Assembly (NCBI RefSeq): GCF_020537505.1
Contig: NZ_JAJBMO010000002.1
Location: 186,001 to 250,000 of the forward strand
DNA: 64,000 nucleotides
Reading direction: 5' to 3'
Origin: Blautia glucerasea
GTDB lineage: Bacteria > Bacillota > Clostridia > Lachnospirales > Lachnospiraceae
How positions within the stretch are numbered: the stretch's first letter is position 1; every line of letters begins with the position of its first letter. This document shows positions 37,339 to 46,583 of the stretch, piece after piece. Made by a program: the position numbers and the translations under genes. A model generated the notes under the pieces. It was not told the origin of the DNA and searched no databases. It was given only the letters and a program-made list of their open reading frames with translations.

Positions 37339-38635
37339 TTTCTTCGTCCTCGTCCTCTCTATAAATATATAAGCCCTGGATAATAGCAATCATCAGGATC
37401 ATACACATGATGGAGCTTCCGCCGTAGCTGACGAGCGGAAGGGTTACACCTGTCATCGGGATAAACTTTGTAGCTCCTCCAATCGTAAGAAATACCTGGA
37501 ATGCATATTCCGTACCAAGACCAATGGCGATCAGTTTATAAAACGGATTCTTGATCTGCAACGCAATCTGTACAATGGTAAGAAAGAAGCTCATGCACAC
37601 AAGGATCAGACAAATGGCAAAAATCCCACCAAGCTCCTCGCAGATCGCACTAAAAATAAAGTCGTTCTTAACAACCGGGATCTTCTCTGGTGAGCCCTGG
37701 CAAAGTCCCATTCCAAACCAGCCTCCAGTACCGATTGCAAATAAAGACTGCACGATCTGATACCCCTCATTCTGGTAAACTGCCATAGGATCTTTCCATG
37801 CGCTGACACGCTGTCTGACATGCCCAAACAGATGGTACGCCATTACAGAGCCTACTGCCCCGCCTGCAAGTCCAATACAAAGATATGCAGACTTCCTGGT
37901 AGATACATAAATCAGCACCAGATATACTACAAAGAACACTACCGCACTTCCAAGGTCTCTTGACAGTACCAGGATCCCCACATGAAGCCCTGCCACAACC
38001 GTGGCCAGTACCACCTTCTTAAAAGTCACCTCTCTGGCAAGCAGAGACGCCATAAAAAATACAAAGGTAAGCTTGATCACTTCTGAGGGCTGGATTCCCA
38101 TCAGGGAAAGCTTTGCACCGTAGCTGGTCTGGGCAAGAACCAGAACTGCACCAAGAAGGATCACTCCCAGTCCTGCATAAACCCAGGTAAGATCCTTGAG
38201 AAATTTCATTCTCCGGATCATAACCGGGATCACAAGTGCCACCGCACTTCCGCATGCAACGATCAGAAGCTGCTTGTTTGCAGAAGCAATATCCAGTCTG
38301 CAAAGCATAATAAAACCAACGCTGAGCAGCATGCACATATTATTCAGCAGCAGCAGGGAAGCATTCTTATAGATCCTGCGGTATAAGATCAGGATGATTG
38401 CAAAATACGTCATCATCCCAGCGTAAAAGATTACCACCTTAAACTCAAAGGTTTTTAAAAATATTACCAGAAACGCTGTAAAATCCAGGAAAAAAGTTAA
38501 CGTGATCTGGCTTCTCAAAAGCCCTTTTCTTCCTGAAGCATTCCTGCCTGACACCAGATAATAACATAGTACTGTATACACGATCATCAGCGTCAGGATC
38601 ACATATTTGGATAATTCTACAACAATATTAATCAT
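37262..38635 (-). CDS. FtsW/RodA/SpoVE-family peptidoglycan glycosyltransferase
   Basis: A 457-residue integral membrane protein with about ten hydrophobic segments. The family motifs are present: LGVILLGAVLVLAQ, then RDLGSAVVFFVVYLVLIYVS, FGMGLCQGSPEKIP and the GGATKFIPMTGVTLPLVSYGGSS block near the end (key parts GATKFIPMTG, LVSYGGSS). SEDS proteins polymerise lipid II. The C-terminus is a long Arg/Glu helix that overlaps the PBP gene. AAAGGCG precedes the ATG. It forms an operon with zapA, the U32 peptidase and the PBP. Confidence 0.95.
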   Translation of the reverse strand: MINIVVELSKYVILTLMIVYTVLCYYLVSGRNASGRKGLLRSQITLTFFLDFTAFLVIFLKTFEFKVVIFYAGMMTYFAIILILYRRIYKNASLLLLNNMCMLLSVGFIMLCRLDIASANKQLLIVACGSAVALVIPVMIRRMKFLKDLTWVYAGLGVILLGAVLVLAQTSYGAKLSLMGIQPSEVIKLTFVFFMASLLAREVTFKKVVLATVVAGLHVGILVLSRDLGSAVVFFVVYLVLIYVSTRKSAYLCIGLAGGAVGSVMAYHLFGHVRQRVSAWKDPMAVYQNEGYQIVQSLFAIGTGGWFGMGLCQGSPEKIPVVKNDFIFSAICEELGGIFAICLILVCMSFFLTIVQIALQIKNPFYKLIAIGLGTEYAFQVFLTIGGATKFIPMTGVTLPLVSYGGSSIMCMILMIAIIQGLYIYREDEDEEIERHRREAAKRARQRAAEAAAERDY

Positions 38636-38641
38636 ACGCCT

Positions 38642-40840
38642 TTACTCGGCTCCTCTTTTAAAATGACCTTTTGTAAACTCACCTTCACCAGATACCCGGC
38701 CTTCATGGTATGCAGCTGCAAAGTCTTCCACAATTCTCTTCGTCTCTTTCCCGCTTTCTATGGTAAAGGACAGACGCACAGATGAAAAGCCAAGTTCTTT
38801 CACCTTGCCTGCTTCCTTAAGAAGCCCATAGGGAAGGCTGTTGTAGATGATATTATAACATGGACCTGTTTCCTTTGTATTTCCTGTTTTCCACGGACGG
38901 CAATAGCATACTATCGGGAATTCCTTGTCATAACGATCCCTTAGCACAAGCCTGTCCTCCTGGTGGTTGCATCCAGAAGTATTTTTGCGCACACACTGGG
39001 CGCTGTGCATAAGAGGCAAACGCCCATAGACTACCATCTCACTGCCTGTATTTTCCCGGTGGCGAAGCTCCTTCTCATTTAGTTCCAACGGGACTGTATT
39101 TCGAAGAACCTTCTGGTCTTTCCAGAAATGGATGGCTTCATCATTCCAGGTATACAGGGAATGATCCAGCACACATCTGTCTGCCAGTCCCATCTGTGCC
39201 AGCACGCTGTAGGATTCCAGATTCCGCACAAGAAATCCGGTCATTCCAGCTTCCAGCCACTTCTTAGCCTGTTCCAGATATCCCTCTGGGGGATTGCCCC
39301 GGGTGATGTGAGGAAGGGAGAGATACATTTCCTTTCCATTCGCAAGCCCCTTCTGTAAATAGTCCTCCATCAAAACATAAGGCAGGTAAATGCCCTGGAT
39401 CTCCTTTTGCTGGCAAAGGATTTCTGCTGCTTCTTCACTTTCACAGGATGCGTAAACGGGAATAAAGTCTTCTTTTCCAAGAGGAACATTGTCGCAGATC
39501 ACAATATCCCCAATCTTTGGCTGGGGGGCATGTGCAATCCGCTCTAATCCCACGTTTCTTCTGTATTTTTTTAGAAGATTCTTTGTCAGTTCTTCCAAAG
39601 CCTGATGACGGATTTCATTCAAAACCTTCATGGGAACAAAAACAGCATCATTCATCTGAATGTCCAGGCTTTCCCATGTAAATACAGTATTTCCAAGCTT
39701 GTCCATCTGCTGAAGGACCCGTTCCCTGGTTACTGGCTGGTTCTTAGCCAGCTGAACCTCACCTGTGTACGCCATGGCCTCGGCATCCTTACAGGATACG
39801 TGAAGAAGGGCAGGAAGACCAGATGTGAGACTTAATTCACCTTTTATCTTTACCTTCAGCTGCTTCGGTTTCAGGGAAACCTCACCAGTCTTTTTTTCAT
39901 TGGTAAATGCCATCATCTTGGGACCATTTCCCATCTGGTAATAGCCTGTACAGGAACCGCCCCGGTTAAACAGATCCAGAAGATATTTTTTATCTTTCCC
40001 GGTTACGTGATAGTTCTCAGGGCCTCTTTCGAAAAGAAGATCCAGATACTTCCGGTACATTCCTGTCACACCTGCTGTGTAAACAGGTTGCTTCATTCTG
40101 CCTTCTATTTTCAGGGAGGTTACACCTGCGTCTATGATTTCAGGCAAAATTTCAATGGTGCAGATATCCTTCAGACTCAGGGGACAAAACTCCCCCTTCT
40201 GATAATCCCTAGTCTGGAAATGCTTCACCTGATAGGGAAGACGGCAAGGCTGTGCACAACGGCCTCTATTTCCGCTTCTGCCGCCAAGGAGACTGCTCAT
40301 AAGACACTGTCCGGAATAGCTGTAGCAAAGAGCCCCGTGTACAAAGGCTTCGATCTCAATAGGACAGGCTTCGTGCATACGGGAAAGCTCTTCAAGAGAA
40401 AGCTCTCTTGCCGCAACCACGCGGGTTGCTCCCTGGTCAGCCAGAAATTTCATTCCTTCCGGGCCAGTTACGGTCATCTGCGTACTGGCATGAAGATGAA
40501 GCTTCGGGAATTCCTTTTTAATAAGGGAAAATACCCCCATGTCCTGAACGATCACTGCATCAAGACCGGCATTATAGTAAGGTTCCAAATAAGGAACCAG
40601 TTGTTCTTTCAGTTCTCTGTTCTTCAGTAGAGTATTGACAGTAAGATACAGCTTCCTGCCATGAATATGGGCTGCATCAATGGCGTGAAGAAGCTCTTCT
40701 TCGTTAAAATTCTGGGCATATGCCCTGGCTCCGAACATTGCGCCACCTACATAGACGGCATCCGCCCCTGCCCCAATGGCTGCCTCAAAGCCTTCGTAGG
40801 AACCGGCTGGAGCCAGTAGTTCTATATTATTAGGGTTCAA
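38642..40840 (-). CDS. Peptidase U32 family protein (with DUF3656-like region)
   Basis: TTG start at 40840 (732 aa) with GGAGGACAAACT upstream. The N-terminal half is the U32 domain: IELLAPAGSYEGFEAAIGAG, ADAVYVGG, and the Cys motif near HGALCYSYSGQCLMSS and RSGNRGRCAQPCR. The C-terminal half (about 340-732) is the DUF3656-like collagenase accessory region. U32 proteins include collagenases and RNA hydroxylases such as RlhA, so the substrate is open. The gene sits between zapA and the FtsW/RodA-like gene, a usual clostridial order. Confidence 0.93.
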   Translation of the reverse strand: MNPNNIELLAPAGSYEGFEAAIGAGADAVYVGGAMFGARAYAQNFNEEELLHAIDAAHIHGRKLYLTVNTLLKNRELKEQLVPYLEPYYNAGLDAVIVQDMGVFSLIKKEFPKLHLHASTQMTVTGPEGMKFLADQGATRVVAARELSLEELSRMHEACPIEIEAFVHGALCYSYSGQCLMSSLLGGRSGNRGRCAQPCRLPYQVKHFQTRDYQKGEFCPLSLKDICTIEILPEIIDAGVTSLKIEGRMKQPVYTAGVTGMYRKYLDLLFERGPENYHVTGKDKKYLLDLFNRGGSCTGYYQMGNGPKMMAFTNEKKTGEVSLKPKQLKVKIKGELSLTSGLPALLHVSCKDAEAMAYTGEVQLAKNQPVTRERVLQQMDKLGNTVFTWESLDIQMNDAVFVPMKVLNEIRHQALEELTKNLLKKYRRNVGLERIAHAPQPKIGDIVICDNVPLGKEDFIPVYASCESEEAAEILCQQKEIQGIYLPYVLMEDYLQKGLANGKEMYLSLPHITRGNPPEGYLEQAKKWLEAGMTGFLVRNLESYSVLAQMGLADRCVLDHSLYTWNDEAIHFWKDQKVLRNTVPLELNEKELRHRENTGSEMVVYGRLPLMHSAQCVRKNTSGCNHQEDRLVLRDRYDKEFPIVCYCRPWKTGNTKETGPCYNIIYNSLPYGLLKEAGKVKELGFSSVRLSFTIESGKETKRIVEDFAAAYHEGRVSGEGEFTKGHFKRGAE

Positions 40841-40977
40841 AGTTTGTCCTCCAATTTTATATGAAAGTCTTAAGTTTCTGCGGTGAAAACAGCGGCCTTG
40901 GTCCGCAACTGGTTCCTTTATGCATAACAGTCTCTTATAAAGGAAAAGAGGAATCACCTAGGCAATCCCTCCTGCTT

Positions 40978-41385
40978 TTATTTCAGCATTTCATCCAGTT
41001 CTTTTTCCAGTTCCTTCACTTTACCTTCCAGAAGATTCTTCTCGTCCAAAGCTTCCTGCTCGTTCTTCTGTGCTTCTTCGATCTGCATACGAAGGGAGAT
41101 CAGCTCATGCTTCAGGTCATACATCTCCTGATCCTTCTGCTGCAGATCAAGCTCATAGGTCTCTACCTGCTTCCGGGCCTTAAAGTAATCATCTGTAATA
41201 TTCAGGCTGAGAAGCATATGCTTGGTCTCCATAGGCTGTCTGCCATATCCTGGCACAGTCTCCAGCTCTCCTATCTTCTTATTCATATATGATGCAACCT
41301 GCTGGAAATATTCCTCTGATTCATATCCTCCAAGGGTAATAATCTTCCCCCCGATGATCACCTGTGCTGTATTCTTGACCGCCAT
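40978..41385 (-). CDS. zapA: Cell division protein ZapA
   Basis: A 135-residue protein: the N-terminal ZapA domain (KNTAQVIIGGKIITLGGYES, then EYFQQVASYMNKKI) and a long C-terminal coiled coil (about 65-135, rich in Glu, Lys, Leu). ZapA bundles FtsZ filaments at the division ring. It is longer than E. coli ZapA owing to the coiled coil. It lies upstream of the U32 and FtsW/PBP genes, as in other clostridia. Its start is well placed. Confidence 0.93.
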   Translation of the reverse strand: MAVKNTAQVIIGGKIITLGGYESEEYFQQVASYMNKKIGELETVPGYGRQPMETKHMLLSLNITDDYFKARKQVETYELDLQQKDQEMYDLKHELISLRMQIEEAQKNEQEALDEKNLLEGKVKELEKELDEMLK

Positions 41386-41578
41386 TCGTTCAAGCCTCCT
41401 GTATCTTTATACTGTACAATCCCAGGTTCTCCTTACCTTATTACCGACGGACAGTTCCGCAAATAACCGGCAAACCTGGCCTGTTTGTTTTCTCTTTTCG
41501 TATTATAACTTATGTAAGCACTCCTATTATAATCGAAAATTGTAGAAAAGTATAGGATTTTTTACAAAAGTTTATCTT

Positions 41579-42580
41579 TTATATTTCCGGAACAGGAAAA
41601 CCAAGGTGTTCATAGGCAAGAGCAGAGGCCATTCTGCCTCTCGGCGTACGGTTCAGGAAGCCATTTTTTAAAAGGTAGGGCTCGTAAACATCTTCCAGAG
41701 TACCGGAATCCTCCCCAATGGCTGCAGCCAGGGTATCAAGACCTACCGGACCACCCTTGAAATTTACGATCAGGGTGGTCAGGATCTGGCGATCCAGCTT
41801 ATCAAGACCGTACTGGTCAACTTCCAGAAGATTCAGGGCAAAGCATGCCACATCATAGGTGATCCTTCCGTCGTATTTTACCTGGGCAAAATCACGGACA
41901 CGCTTTAGCAGACGGTTAGCCAGGCGAGGGGTTCCCCGGGAGCGCATGGCAATCTCACCAGCACCTTTTACATCTATTTCTACTCCAAGCACCTGTGCGG
42001 AGCGCATAATAATAGTGGTTAGTTCTTTCTTACTGTAAAATTCCAGATGATGGATCACACCGAAACGGTCACGGAGCGGTGCAGAAAGAAGTCCGGCTCT
42101 GGTAGTGGCACCTACCAGAGTAAATTTCGGCAGATCCAGCCGGATGGATCTGGCAGAAGCGCCCTTTCCGATCATAATATCAATGGCGAAATCCTCCATA
42201 GCCGGATAAAGCACCTCTTCCACCTGTCTGTTCAGACGGTGGATCTCATCTACAAAGAGAATGTCCCCTTCCTGAAGATTGTTCAAAATTGCTGCCATTT
42301 CCCCAGGTTTCTCGATTGCAGGACCGGAGGTTACTTTCATATGAACGCCCATTTCATTGGCAATAATACCGGAAAGGGTAGTTTTTCCAAGTCCTGGAGG
42401 ACCATAGAAAAGAACATGGTCCAGGGAATCGTGGCGCTGTTTGGCAGCTTCGATATATACTTTTAAGGTATTCTTGGTTTTTTCCTGGCCAATATACTCG
42501 TCCAGGGTCTGGGGGCGAAGATTCCCCTCCAAAGAAAAATCCTCTTCCATAACGTCCGTGGTTATGATACGATTGTCCAT
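41579..42580 (-). CDS. ruvB: Holliday junction branch migration ATPase RuvB
   Basis: A 333-residue AAA+ ATPase, usual length. Walker A is [10 protein letters not shown] at about 60-70. Walker B is [10 protein letters not shown]. The sensor and Arg-finger region [16 protein letters not shown] is intact and the C-terminal winged helix ends [12 protein letters not shown]. RuvB hexamers drive branch migration with RuvA. A dispersed repeat separates it from ruvA just upstream, in the usual ruvAB order. Confidence 0.98.
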   Translation of the reverse strand: MDNRIITTDVMEEDFSLEGNLRPQTLDEYIGQEKTKNTLKVYIEAAKQRHDSLDHVLFYGPPGLGKTTLSGIIANEMGVHMKVTSGPAIEKPGEMAAILNNLQEGDILFVDEIHRLNRQVEEVLYPAMEDFAIDIMIGKGASARSIRLDLPKFTLVGATTRAGLLSAPLRDRFGVIHHLEFYSKKELTTIIMRSAQVLGVEIDVKGAGEIAMRSRGTPRLANRLLKRVRDFAQVKYDGRITYDVACFALNLLEVDQYGLDKLDRQILTTLIVNFKGGPVGLDTLAAAIGEDSGTLEDVYEPYLLKNGFLNRTPRGRMASALAYEHLGFPVPEI

Positions 42581-42617
42581 TTTTTACCTCTTGAAATTTT
42601 ATAAATTAAGTACTCCC

Positions 42618-42702
42618 AGAGTGTGTCTAAAAAATCATTCCCGTAATCTGCACGCCCCGCTTTGTGGGAGATTTTGCAGAAAGCCTTTTTCGGACACGCT
42701 CT
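42618..42702. repeat. Dispersed palindromic repeat, copy A (85 bp)
   Basis: Bounded by AGAGTGTGTC and GACACGCTCT inverted ends, with CACGCCCCGC in the middle. Copy B at 45606-45677 matches it in reverse orientation, except that A has about 14 extra bases in the loop. It lies between ruvA and ruvB and overlaps the end of ruvA by two bases. It looks like a small non-coding repeat family (REP/MITE-like) of this chromosome. Confidence 0.65.
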
Positions 42703-43315
42703 AGAAATTCTTAAGCGCAGCCTTCAAAATTCCCTCTACATCCGTCGGATCCACGTCTGTCACCTTCTGCACCGCCCGGAGAGCATCTGTGCTGCTGTAG
42801 CCAAGTGCAACCAGCGCTTCTACAGCCTCCTGCCTGGCCTCTGTCATGCCTGCTCCGGCCGTTGCTACAGTAGCCTGGGCCTGCTCGTTAGCAAGCTTCT
42901 GCTCGAAGGCTTCCTCCAGGCTTAGCTTGTCTTTTAGCTCCAGGATCAGCTTCTGGGCTGTTTTTTTGCCGATTCCAGGGGCTTTTGATAAGGTCTTTAC
43001 ATCATCGGAAAGGACAGCGAAGCGCAGCTCATCTGCGGTAATGCCTGCCAGAACTCCCAATGCAGCCTTCGGTCCCACACCATTCACTCCAAGGAGAAGC
43101 TTAAATACCTGTAAATCATCTTTGCTGAAAAAGCCATAAAGAACCATAGCATCTTCTCTTACCTGAAAATAAGTGTGAAGCTTCACTTCCTGTCCAATAT
43201 GCAGCTGTGCCAGGGCATTGCCTGTCATATTGATTTCAAATCCAATGCAGTTGGATTCTATGATCGCAGAGTTCTCTGTAAGATCTGCTACTGTTCCTCG
43301 GATGAATGAGAGCAT
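42701..43315 (-). CDS. ruvA: Holliday junction DNA helicase subunit RuvA
   Basis: A 204-residue protein with the RuvA domains: OB fold (MLSFIRGTVADLTENSAIIE), helix-hairpin-helix DNA-binding region (GVNGVGPKAALGVLAGI and APGIGKKTAQKLILELKDKL), and the C-terminal RuvB-binding domain (EALVALGYSSTDALRAVQKV). It binds Holliday junctions as a tetramer. A short linker (about 140-160) separates domains II and III. It leads into ruvB. Confidence 0.98.
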   Translation of the reverse strand: MLSFIRGTVADLTENSAIIESNCIGFEINMTGNALAQLHIGQEVKLHTYFQVREDAMVLYGFFSKDDLQVFKLLLGVNGVGPKAALGVLAGITADELRFAVLSDDVKTLSKAPGIGKKTAQKLILELKDKLSLEEAFEQKLANEQAQATVATAGAGMTEARQEAVEALVALGYSSTDALRAVQKVTDVDPTDVEGILKAALKNF

Positions 43316-43436
43316 GGGGAAGGCCTCCTGTTTTATCTATCGTAAAAATTTATATTCGAAATTCTTTGTCATCATACCATATCCAGCTGAAAAAAGCAAA
43401 CATTCATTCGGGTATTTTTTCAAAAGGGGCGAATTA

Positions 43437-43494
43437 GGACCAGCCATATTCCACGCGGACCGCCCAGGCGCTCCGCGCGGAATATGACTGGTCC
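43437..43494. repeat. Long imperfect palindrome (58 bp)
   Basis: GGACCAG, CATATTCC and CGCGGA on one arm pair with TCCGCG, GGAATATG and CTGGTCC on the other, with single mismatches and a 12-base loop. No T-run follows on either side, so it is probably not a terminator. It lies between ruvA and the YibE/F-like gene and may be a second repeat family or a processing site. Confidence 0.55.
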
Positions 43495-43547
43495 CAACGC
43501 TGGTAATCGGCTAAAACTAATCTTTTCCCGAACGGTAGTAAAAATAA

Positions 43548-44114
43548 TTAGAAGTTTTTTCTTACGATTTTCCCGTGATAAAGAACTGTACAAATAAGAA
43601 CTGTCAGCGGCACCGAAAGCACGATTCCAAAGCTTCCTGCCAGCCCCTGCATAATGGCGATTCCAATGTTATTAGAGTTGATGATCTGCTGGTAAGGAAG
43701 GTCATAGGCGTAGTCCAGAAGGAGCATGCTTACACTGCTTCCTGCAATGGCAAGAATCAGGGTGTTGCTGTCAGTTCCCATCATATCGCGGGCAACGTGC
43801 ATTCCTGCTTTAAAAAGCCGGGCGCGGCTCATGGCCAGATTCTGGTTATAGATTTCATACATGGAGCTGCAAACGGACATTGCCACATCCATCACAGCTC
43901 CCAGACAGGAAATAAGAAGTCCTGAAAAAAGGAGGCCGCCTACCTGGATTCCGTTTGTGTTCCATAAGGTCATCAAAGTCTCAATATCGGAAACATTATA
44001 GCCTGTGATTCCAGAAGCCATGCTGAACAGCCGGGCGGAAATTCCAGCGATCACCACACCTGCCACGGTTCCAGCAGTAGCTGCAATGGTTTTCCTGGTA
44101 GTTCCGCCGATCAT
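43548..44114 (-). CDS. YibE/F-family membrane protein, short form
   Basis: The frame is open from 44195, but the ATG at 44114 (188 aa) is near the first membrane helix. The region matches the C-terminal part of YibE/F proteins: RKTIAATAGTVAGVVIAGI, GGLLFSGLLISCLGAVMDVA, MSVCSSMYEI and DMMGTDSNTLILAIAGSSVS. Family members are about 350-400 residues, so the N-terminal membrane half is missing. Either this is a short paralog or a truncated gene. The start is uncertain and no good ribosome site is seen. Confidence 0.65.
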   Translation of the reverse strand: MIGGTTRKTIAATAGTVAGVVIAGISARLFSMASGITGYNVSDIETLMTLWNTNGIQVGGLLFSGLLISCLGAVMDVAMSVCSSMYEIYNQNLAMSRARLFKAGMHVARDMMGTDSNTLILAIAGSSVSMLLLDYAYDLPYQQIINSNNIGIAIMQGLAGSFGIVLSVPLTVLICTVLYHGKIVRKNF

Positions 44115-44243
44115 GTCTTTACAATGTTTACGTTGTTTTAACAATTCTCGCCGTTTATTACTGCCACCTTCCCTCCATCTCATATTCTGAAACAAGCTCC
44201 GTCTTTCCGTAATAAACTTTAAAAGAACTGTTTTCCCTGATTT

Positions 44244-45530
44244 TTAATCCACCTTTTTCGCCTTTGGATAAATCTTCGCCATCCGCCCATCATCAAAGCG
44301 CTCATCCACCCAGCTCTCAAAGCTGTTAGCTGCCTCTACGCCGTTGCTTCTGGCATTATAGCGTGCCAGAGCTGCACTGGAAACAATTCCATCTGCCAAC
44401 ATGAAAATAAGGAGCAGCCAGGTGATCACCTTACCTGGTTTTACCGGAAGCTTCTCGATCAGACGGGAAACCACAGGGTAAAAGATCTTAAACCACGCCA
44501 CTGCCGCAAAGCCCCAGAAAAAGCAGTAAAGAAGATTGATTCTGCCCCCAAGGTTAAAGGGAATATCGCTGTAATCCCAGAATACAGTTCCAAACACAAT
44601 TTCCGTGAAAACACTGCAGATATATTCATATACACCGCCAAGGATAGTTCCCATCCAGAAAAGAAACTGCTCTGAGCGGTTCCGATAGCGATAAAGAAGG
44701 GCGGTAACTGCTGCAAGGGCAAGTCCCCACACAATACTGAAATCTCCCCATACCACACTACTGCGGCTCATCCAGTACCCAGCTGTAATCCGGCAGAAAA
44801 TGGTCTCCGTGATATCTCCCAGAAATGCCCCGATAAAGAACAGAAGAATGATCTTATAAAAACTACAGCCGTAGGCAAAAATCTCCGGATGCGCCTCCTC
44901 TTTTTCCATATGCTGCTTCTGAGGATAAGCCTTGGTGATTCGACGACTTACAAAATCGTCAATCTTTGCCCCAAGCTTCCAGGTTACAGAATCAATGTTA
45001 TGCTCTGTTTCGATCCATTTTTCCGGATTTTTGCTGTGTCCAAAAAGAATTATTAAAGTGGCAATGGCATCCACGGCCAGAAATCCCAGCAACGTAAGGA
45101 TCACAATACGGGACGCCAGACCTGGAAGCAGCTGATAGGCACTTATGCAAAGACCATTTCCAATCTTTACTACAAATACGCCCAAAAGGCCCCAGATACA
45201 GGAGGTCGGAACACTAATGTAACCGTCCAGGTTCCATTTTATTTTCCGGTAGTCCCACCATCTTTCGTGGTACCACATCTCAATCAGATGTCCGGCAATC
45301 CATTCCACCAGGGATGCCACAATGGCAGAACCGAGAAACAGCCAGATACCTGTCAGTTCCCTTGTAAATGCTGTAATAAAGAATCCTCCGAAGCCATAGA
45401 TCAGACAGAATGGACCGTTGATAATGCCTCGGTTGGCAAATTTCTTCTGTTTCAGGGATGCAAGAACTGTCTCAAGCACCCATCCTGCAAAGGAATAGAT
45501 GAGAAACAGCCAGAGTAATTTCCAGATCAT
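44244..45530 (-). CDS. CmpB-type putative ABC transporter permease, duplicated
   Basis: A 428-residue membrane protein with two tandem copies of the PF06541 (ABC_trans_CmpB) domain. The first starts WLFLIYSFAGWVLETVLASL and includes NRGIINGPFCLIYGFGG and a WWDYRKIKWNLDG motif. The second, from about residue 225, has FFIGAFLGDITETIFCRI and a WDYSDIPFNLGG motif. The function of this family is not settled. A single-copy relative is encoded at 51029-51919. About ten hydrophobic helices are predicted. Confidence 0.85.
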   Translation of the reverse strand: MIWKLLWLFLIYSFAGWVLETVLASLKQKKFANRGIINGPFCLIYGFGGFFITAFTRELTGIWLFLGSAIVASLVEWIAGHLIEMWYHERWWDYRKIKWNLDGYISVPTSCIWGLLGVFVVKIGNGLCISAYQLLPGLASRIVILTLLGFLAVDAIATLIILFGHSKNPEKWIETEHNIDSVTWKLGAKIDDFVSRRITKAYPQKQHMEKEEAHPEIFAYGCSFYKIILLFFIGAFLGDITETIFCRITAGYWMSRSSVVWGDFSIVWGLALAAVTALLYRYRNRSEQFLFWMGTILGGVYEYICSVFTEIVFGTVFWDYSDIPFNLGGRINLLYCFFWGFAAVAWFKIFYPVVSRLIEKLPVKPGKVITWLLLIFMLADGIVSSAALARYNARSNGVEAANSFESWVDERFDDGRMAKIYPKAKKVD

Positions 45531-45605
45531 ACGCGTGTCTCCTCTTTTGTTTATTGAAATATAAAAACCTTCCGGGAAAACCCGATTAGAACATCATAGC
45601 ACAAT

Positions 45606-45677
45606 AGAGCGTGTTTAAAAAGACTTTCTTCAAGGCGGGGCGTACAAATTGCGAAAATGATTTTTCAAACACGCTCT
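45606..45677. repeat. Dispersed palindromic repeat, copy B (72 bp)
   Basis: Ends AGAGCGTGTTT and AAACACGCTCT. In reverse complement it aligns with copy A (42618-42702), sharing the AAAAATCAT, ACGCCCCGC and AAGAAAG blocks. It lies between the rnf operon and the CmpB-like gene, in the opposite orientation to A. Confidence 0.65.
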
Positions 45678-45685
45678 AACCCCAA

Positions 45686-45763
45686 GAAAAAAAGCCTGTA
45701 TTCCAACTGCTGGTTCTCATAAAATTTACATTCTATGCCAACAGTCTGAAAATACAGGCTTTT
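45686..45763 (-). terminator. rnf operon terminator
   Basis: On the minus strand AAAGCCTGTATT pairs with AATACAGGCTTT (45691-45702 and 45751-45762) across a long loop, followed by a T-run. It begins ten bases after the rnfB stop codon. Confidence 0.75.
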
Positions 45764-45773
45764 CATTTTTATT

Positions 45774-46571
45774 TTATGCCTTCCGGATAACCCCTCTTGG
45801 GCAGGCTTCCTTACAAGCTCCGCATCCTGTACACTTCTCATAATCAATATGTGCACAGAAATCTTCAACGGTAATTGCACCGTTTGGACAGGTTTTTTCG
45901 CACTTCTTACAACCGATACAGCCAATCTCACAGGCAGCCATTACCTGTTTGCCCTTATCGTGAGAGCTGCAGTCCACAGCCACTTTCTGATCATACGGAA
46001 TCAGCTCGATCAGGTGTCTTGGACATTTGGCAACACATTTTCCACAGGCCTTGCAAGCCTCTTTGTCTACTACAGCGATTCCATCTATAATATGGATTGC
46101 ATTAAAAGGACAGACCTTCACGCAGCTTCCAAAACCACAGCAGCCATATGTACAGGCTTTTGCACCGCCGTTTGGCACGAAGGGAAGCATTTCACAATCT
46201 CCCACACCAGTGTAAACATACTCTTCTTTCGCCTTTTCACAGGTTCCGGAGCATTTCACATGGGCTACCTGACGGGCTGTCTCCACAGCCTCCTGTCCCA
46301 TGATTCCTGCAATGATCTTTCCAACAGGCTCGCCGCCTACCGGGCAGCGGTTTACAGGTGCTTCGCCTTTTGCGATCGCTGCTGCCAGACCGTCACAGCC
46401 AGGATATCCGCAGCCACCGCAGTTATTTCCAGGAAGGGCCTCTCTTATGGCAACTTCCTTCTCATCAACCTCTACAGCAAATTTTTTTCCGGCTACTCCA
46501 AGGAAAACACCGATGAAGAGGCCTACTGCTGCAACCAGAATTGTTGCCGCTATAATCGCACTAATATTCAT
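45774..46571 (-). CDS. rnfB: Rnf complex subunit B (ferredoxin-like)
   Basis: A 265-residue protein. A hydrophobic N-terminal anchor (IIAATILVAAVGLFIGVFLG) is followed by the [4Fe-4S] motif CGGCGYPGCDGLAAAI. Then come several ferredoxin clusters: CGFGSCVKVCP, CKACGKCVAKCP, CIGCKKCEKTCP and CTGCGACKEACP. RnfB passes electrons from reduced ferredoxin into the complex, which pumps Na+ or H+ and reduces NAD+. It is the last gene of the operon. Confidence 0.97.
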   Translation of the reverse strand: MNISAIIAATILVAAVGLFIGVFLGVAGKKFAVEVDEKEVAIREALPGNNCGGCGYPGCDGLAAAIAKGEAPVNRCPVGGEPVGKIIAGIMGQEAVETARQVAHVKCSGTCEKAKEEYVYTGVGDCEMLPFVPNGGAKACTYGCCGFGSCVKVCPFNAIHIIDGIAVVDKEACKACGKCVAKCPRHLIELIPYDQKVAVDCSSHDKGKQVMAACEIGCIGCKKCEKTCPNGAITVEDFCAHIDYEKCTGCGACKEACPRGVIRKA

Positions 46572-46583
46572 CCTGACGCCTCC

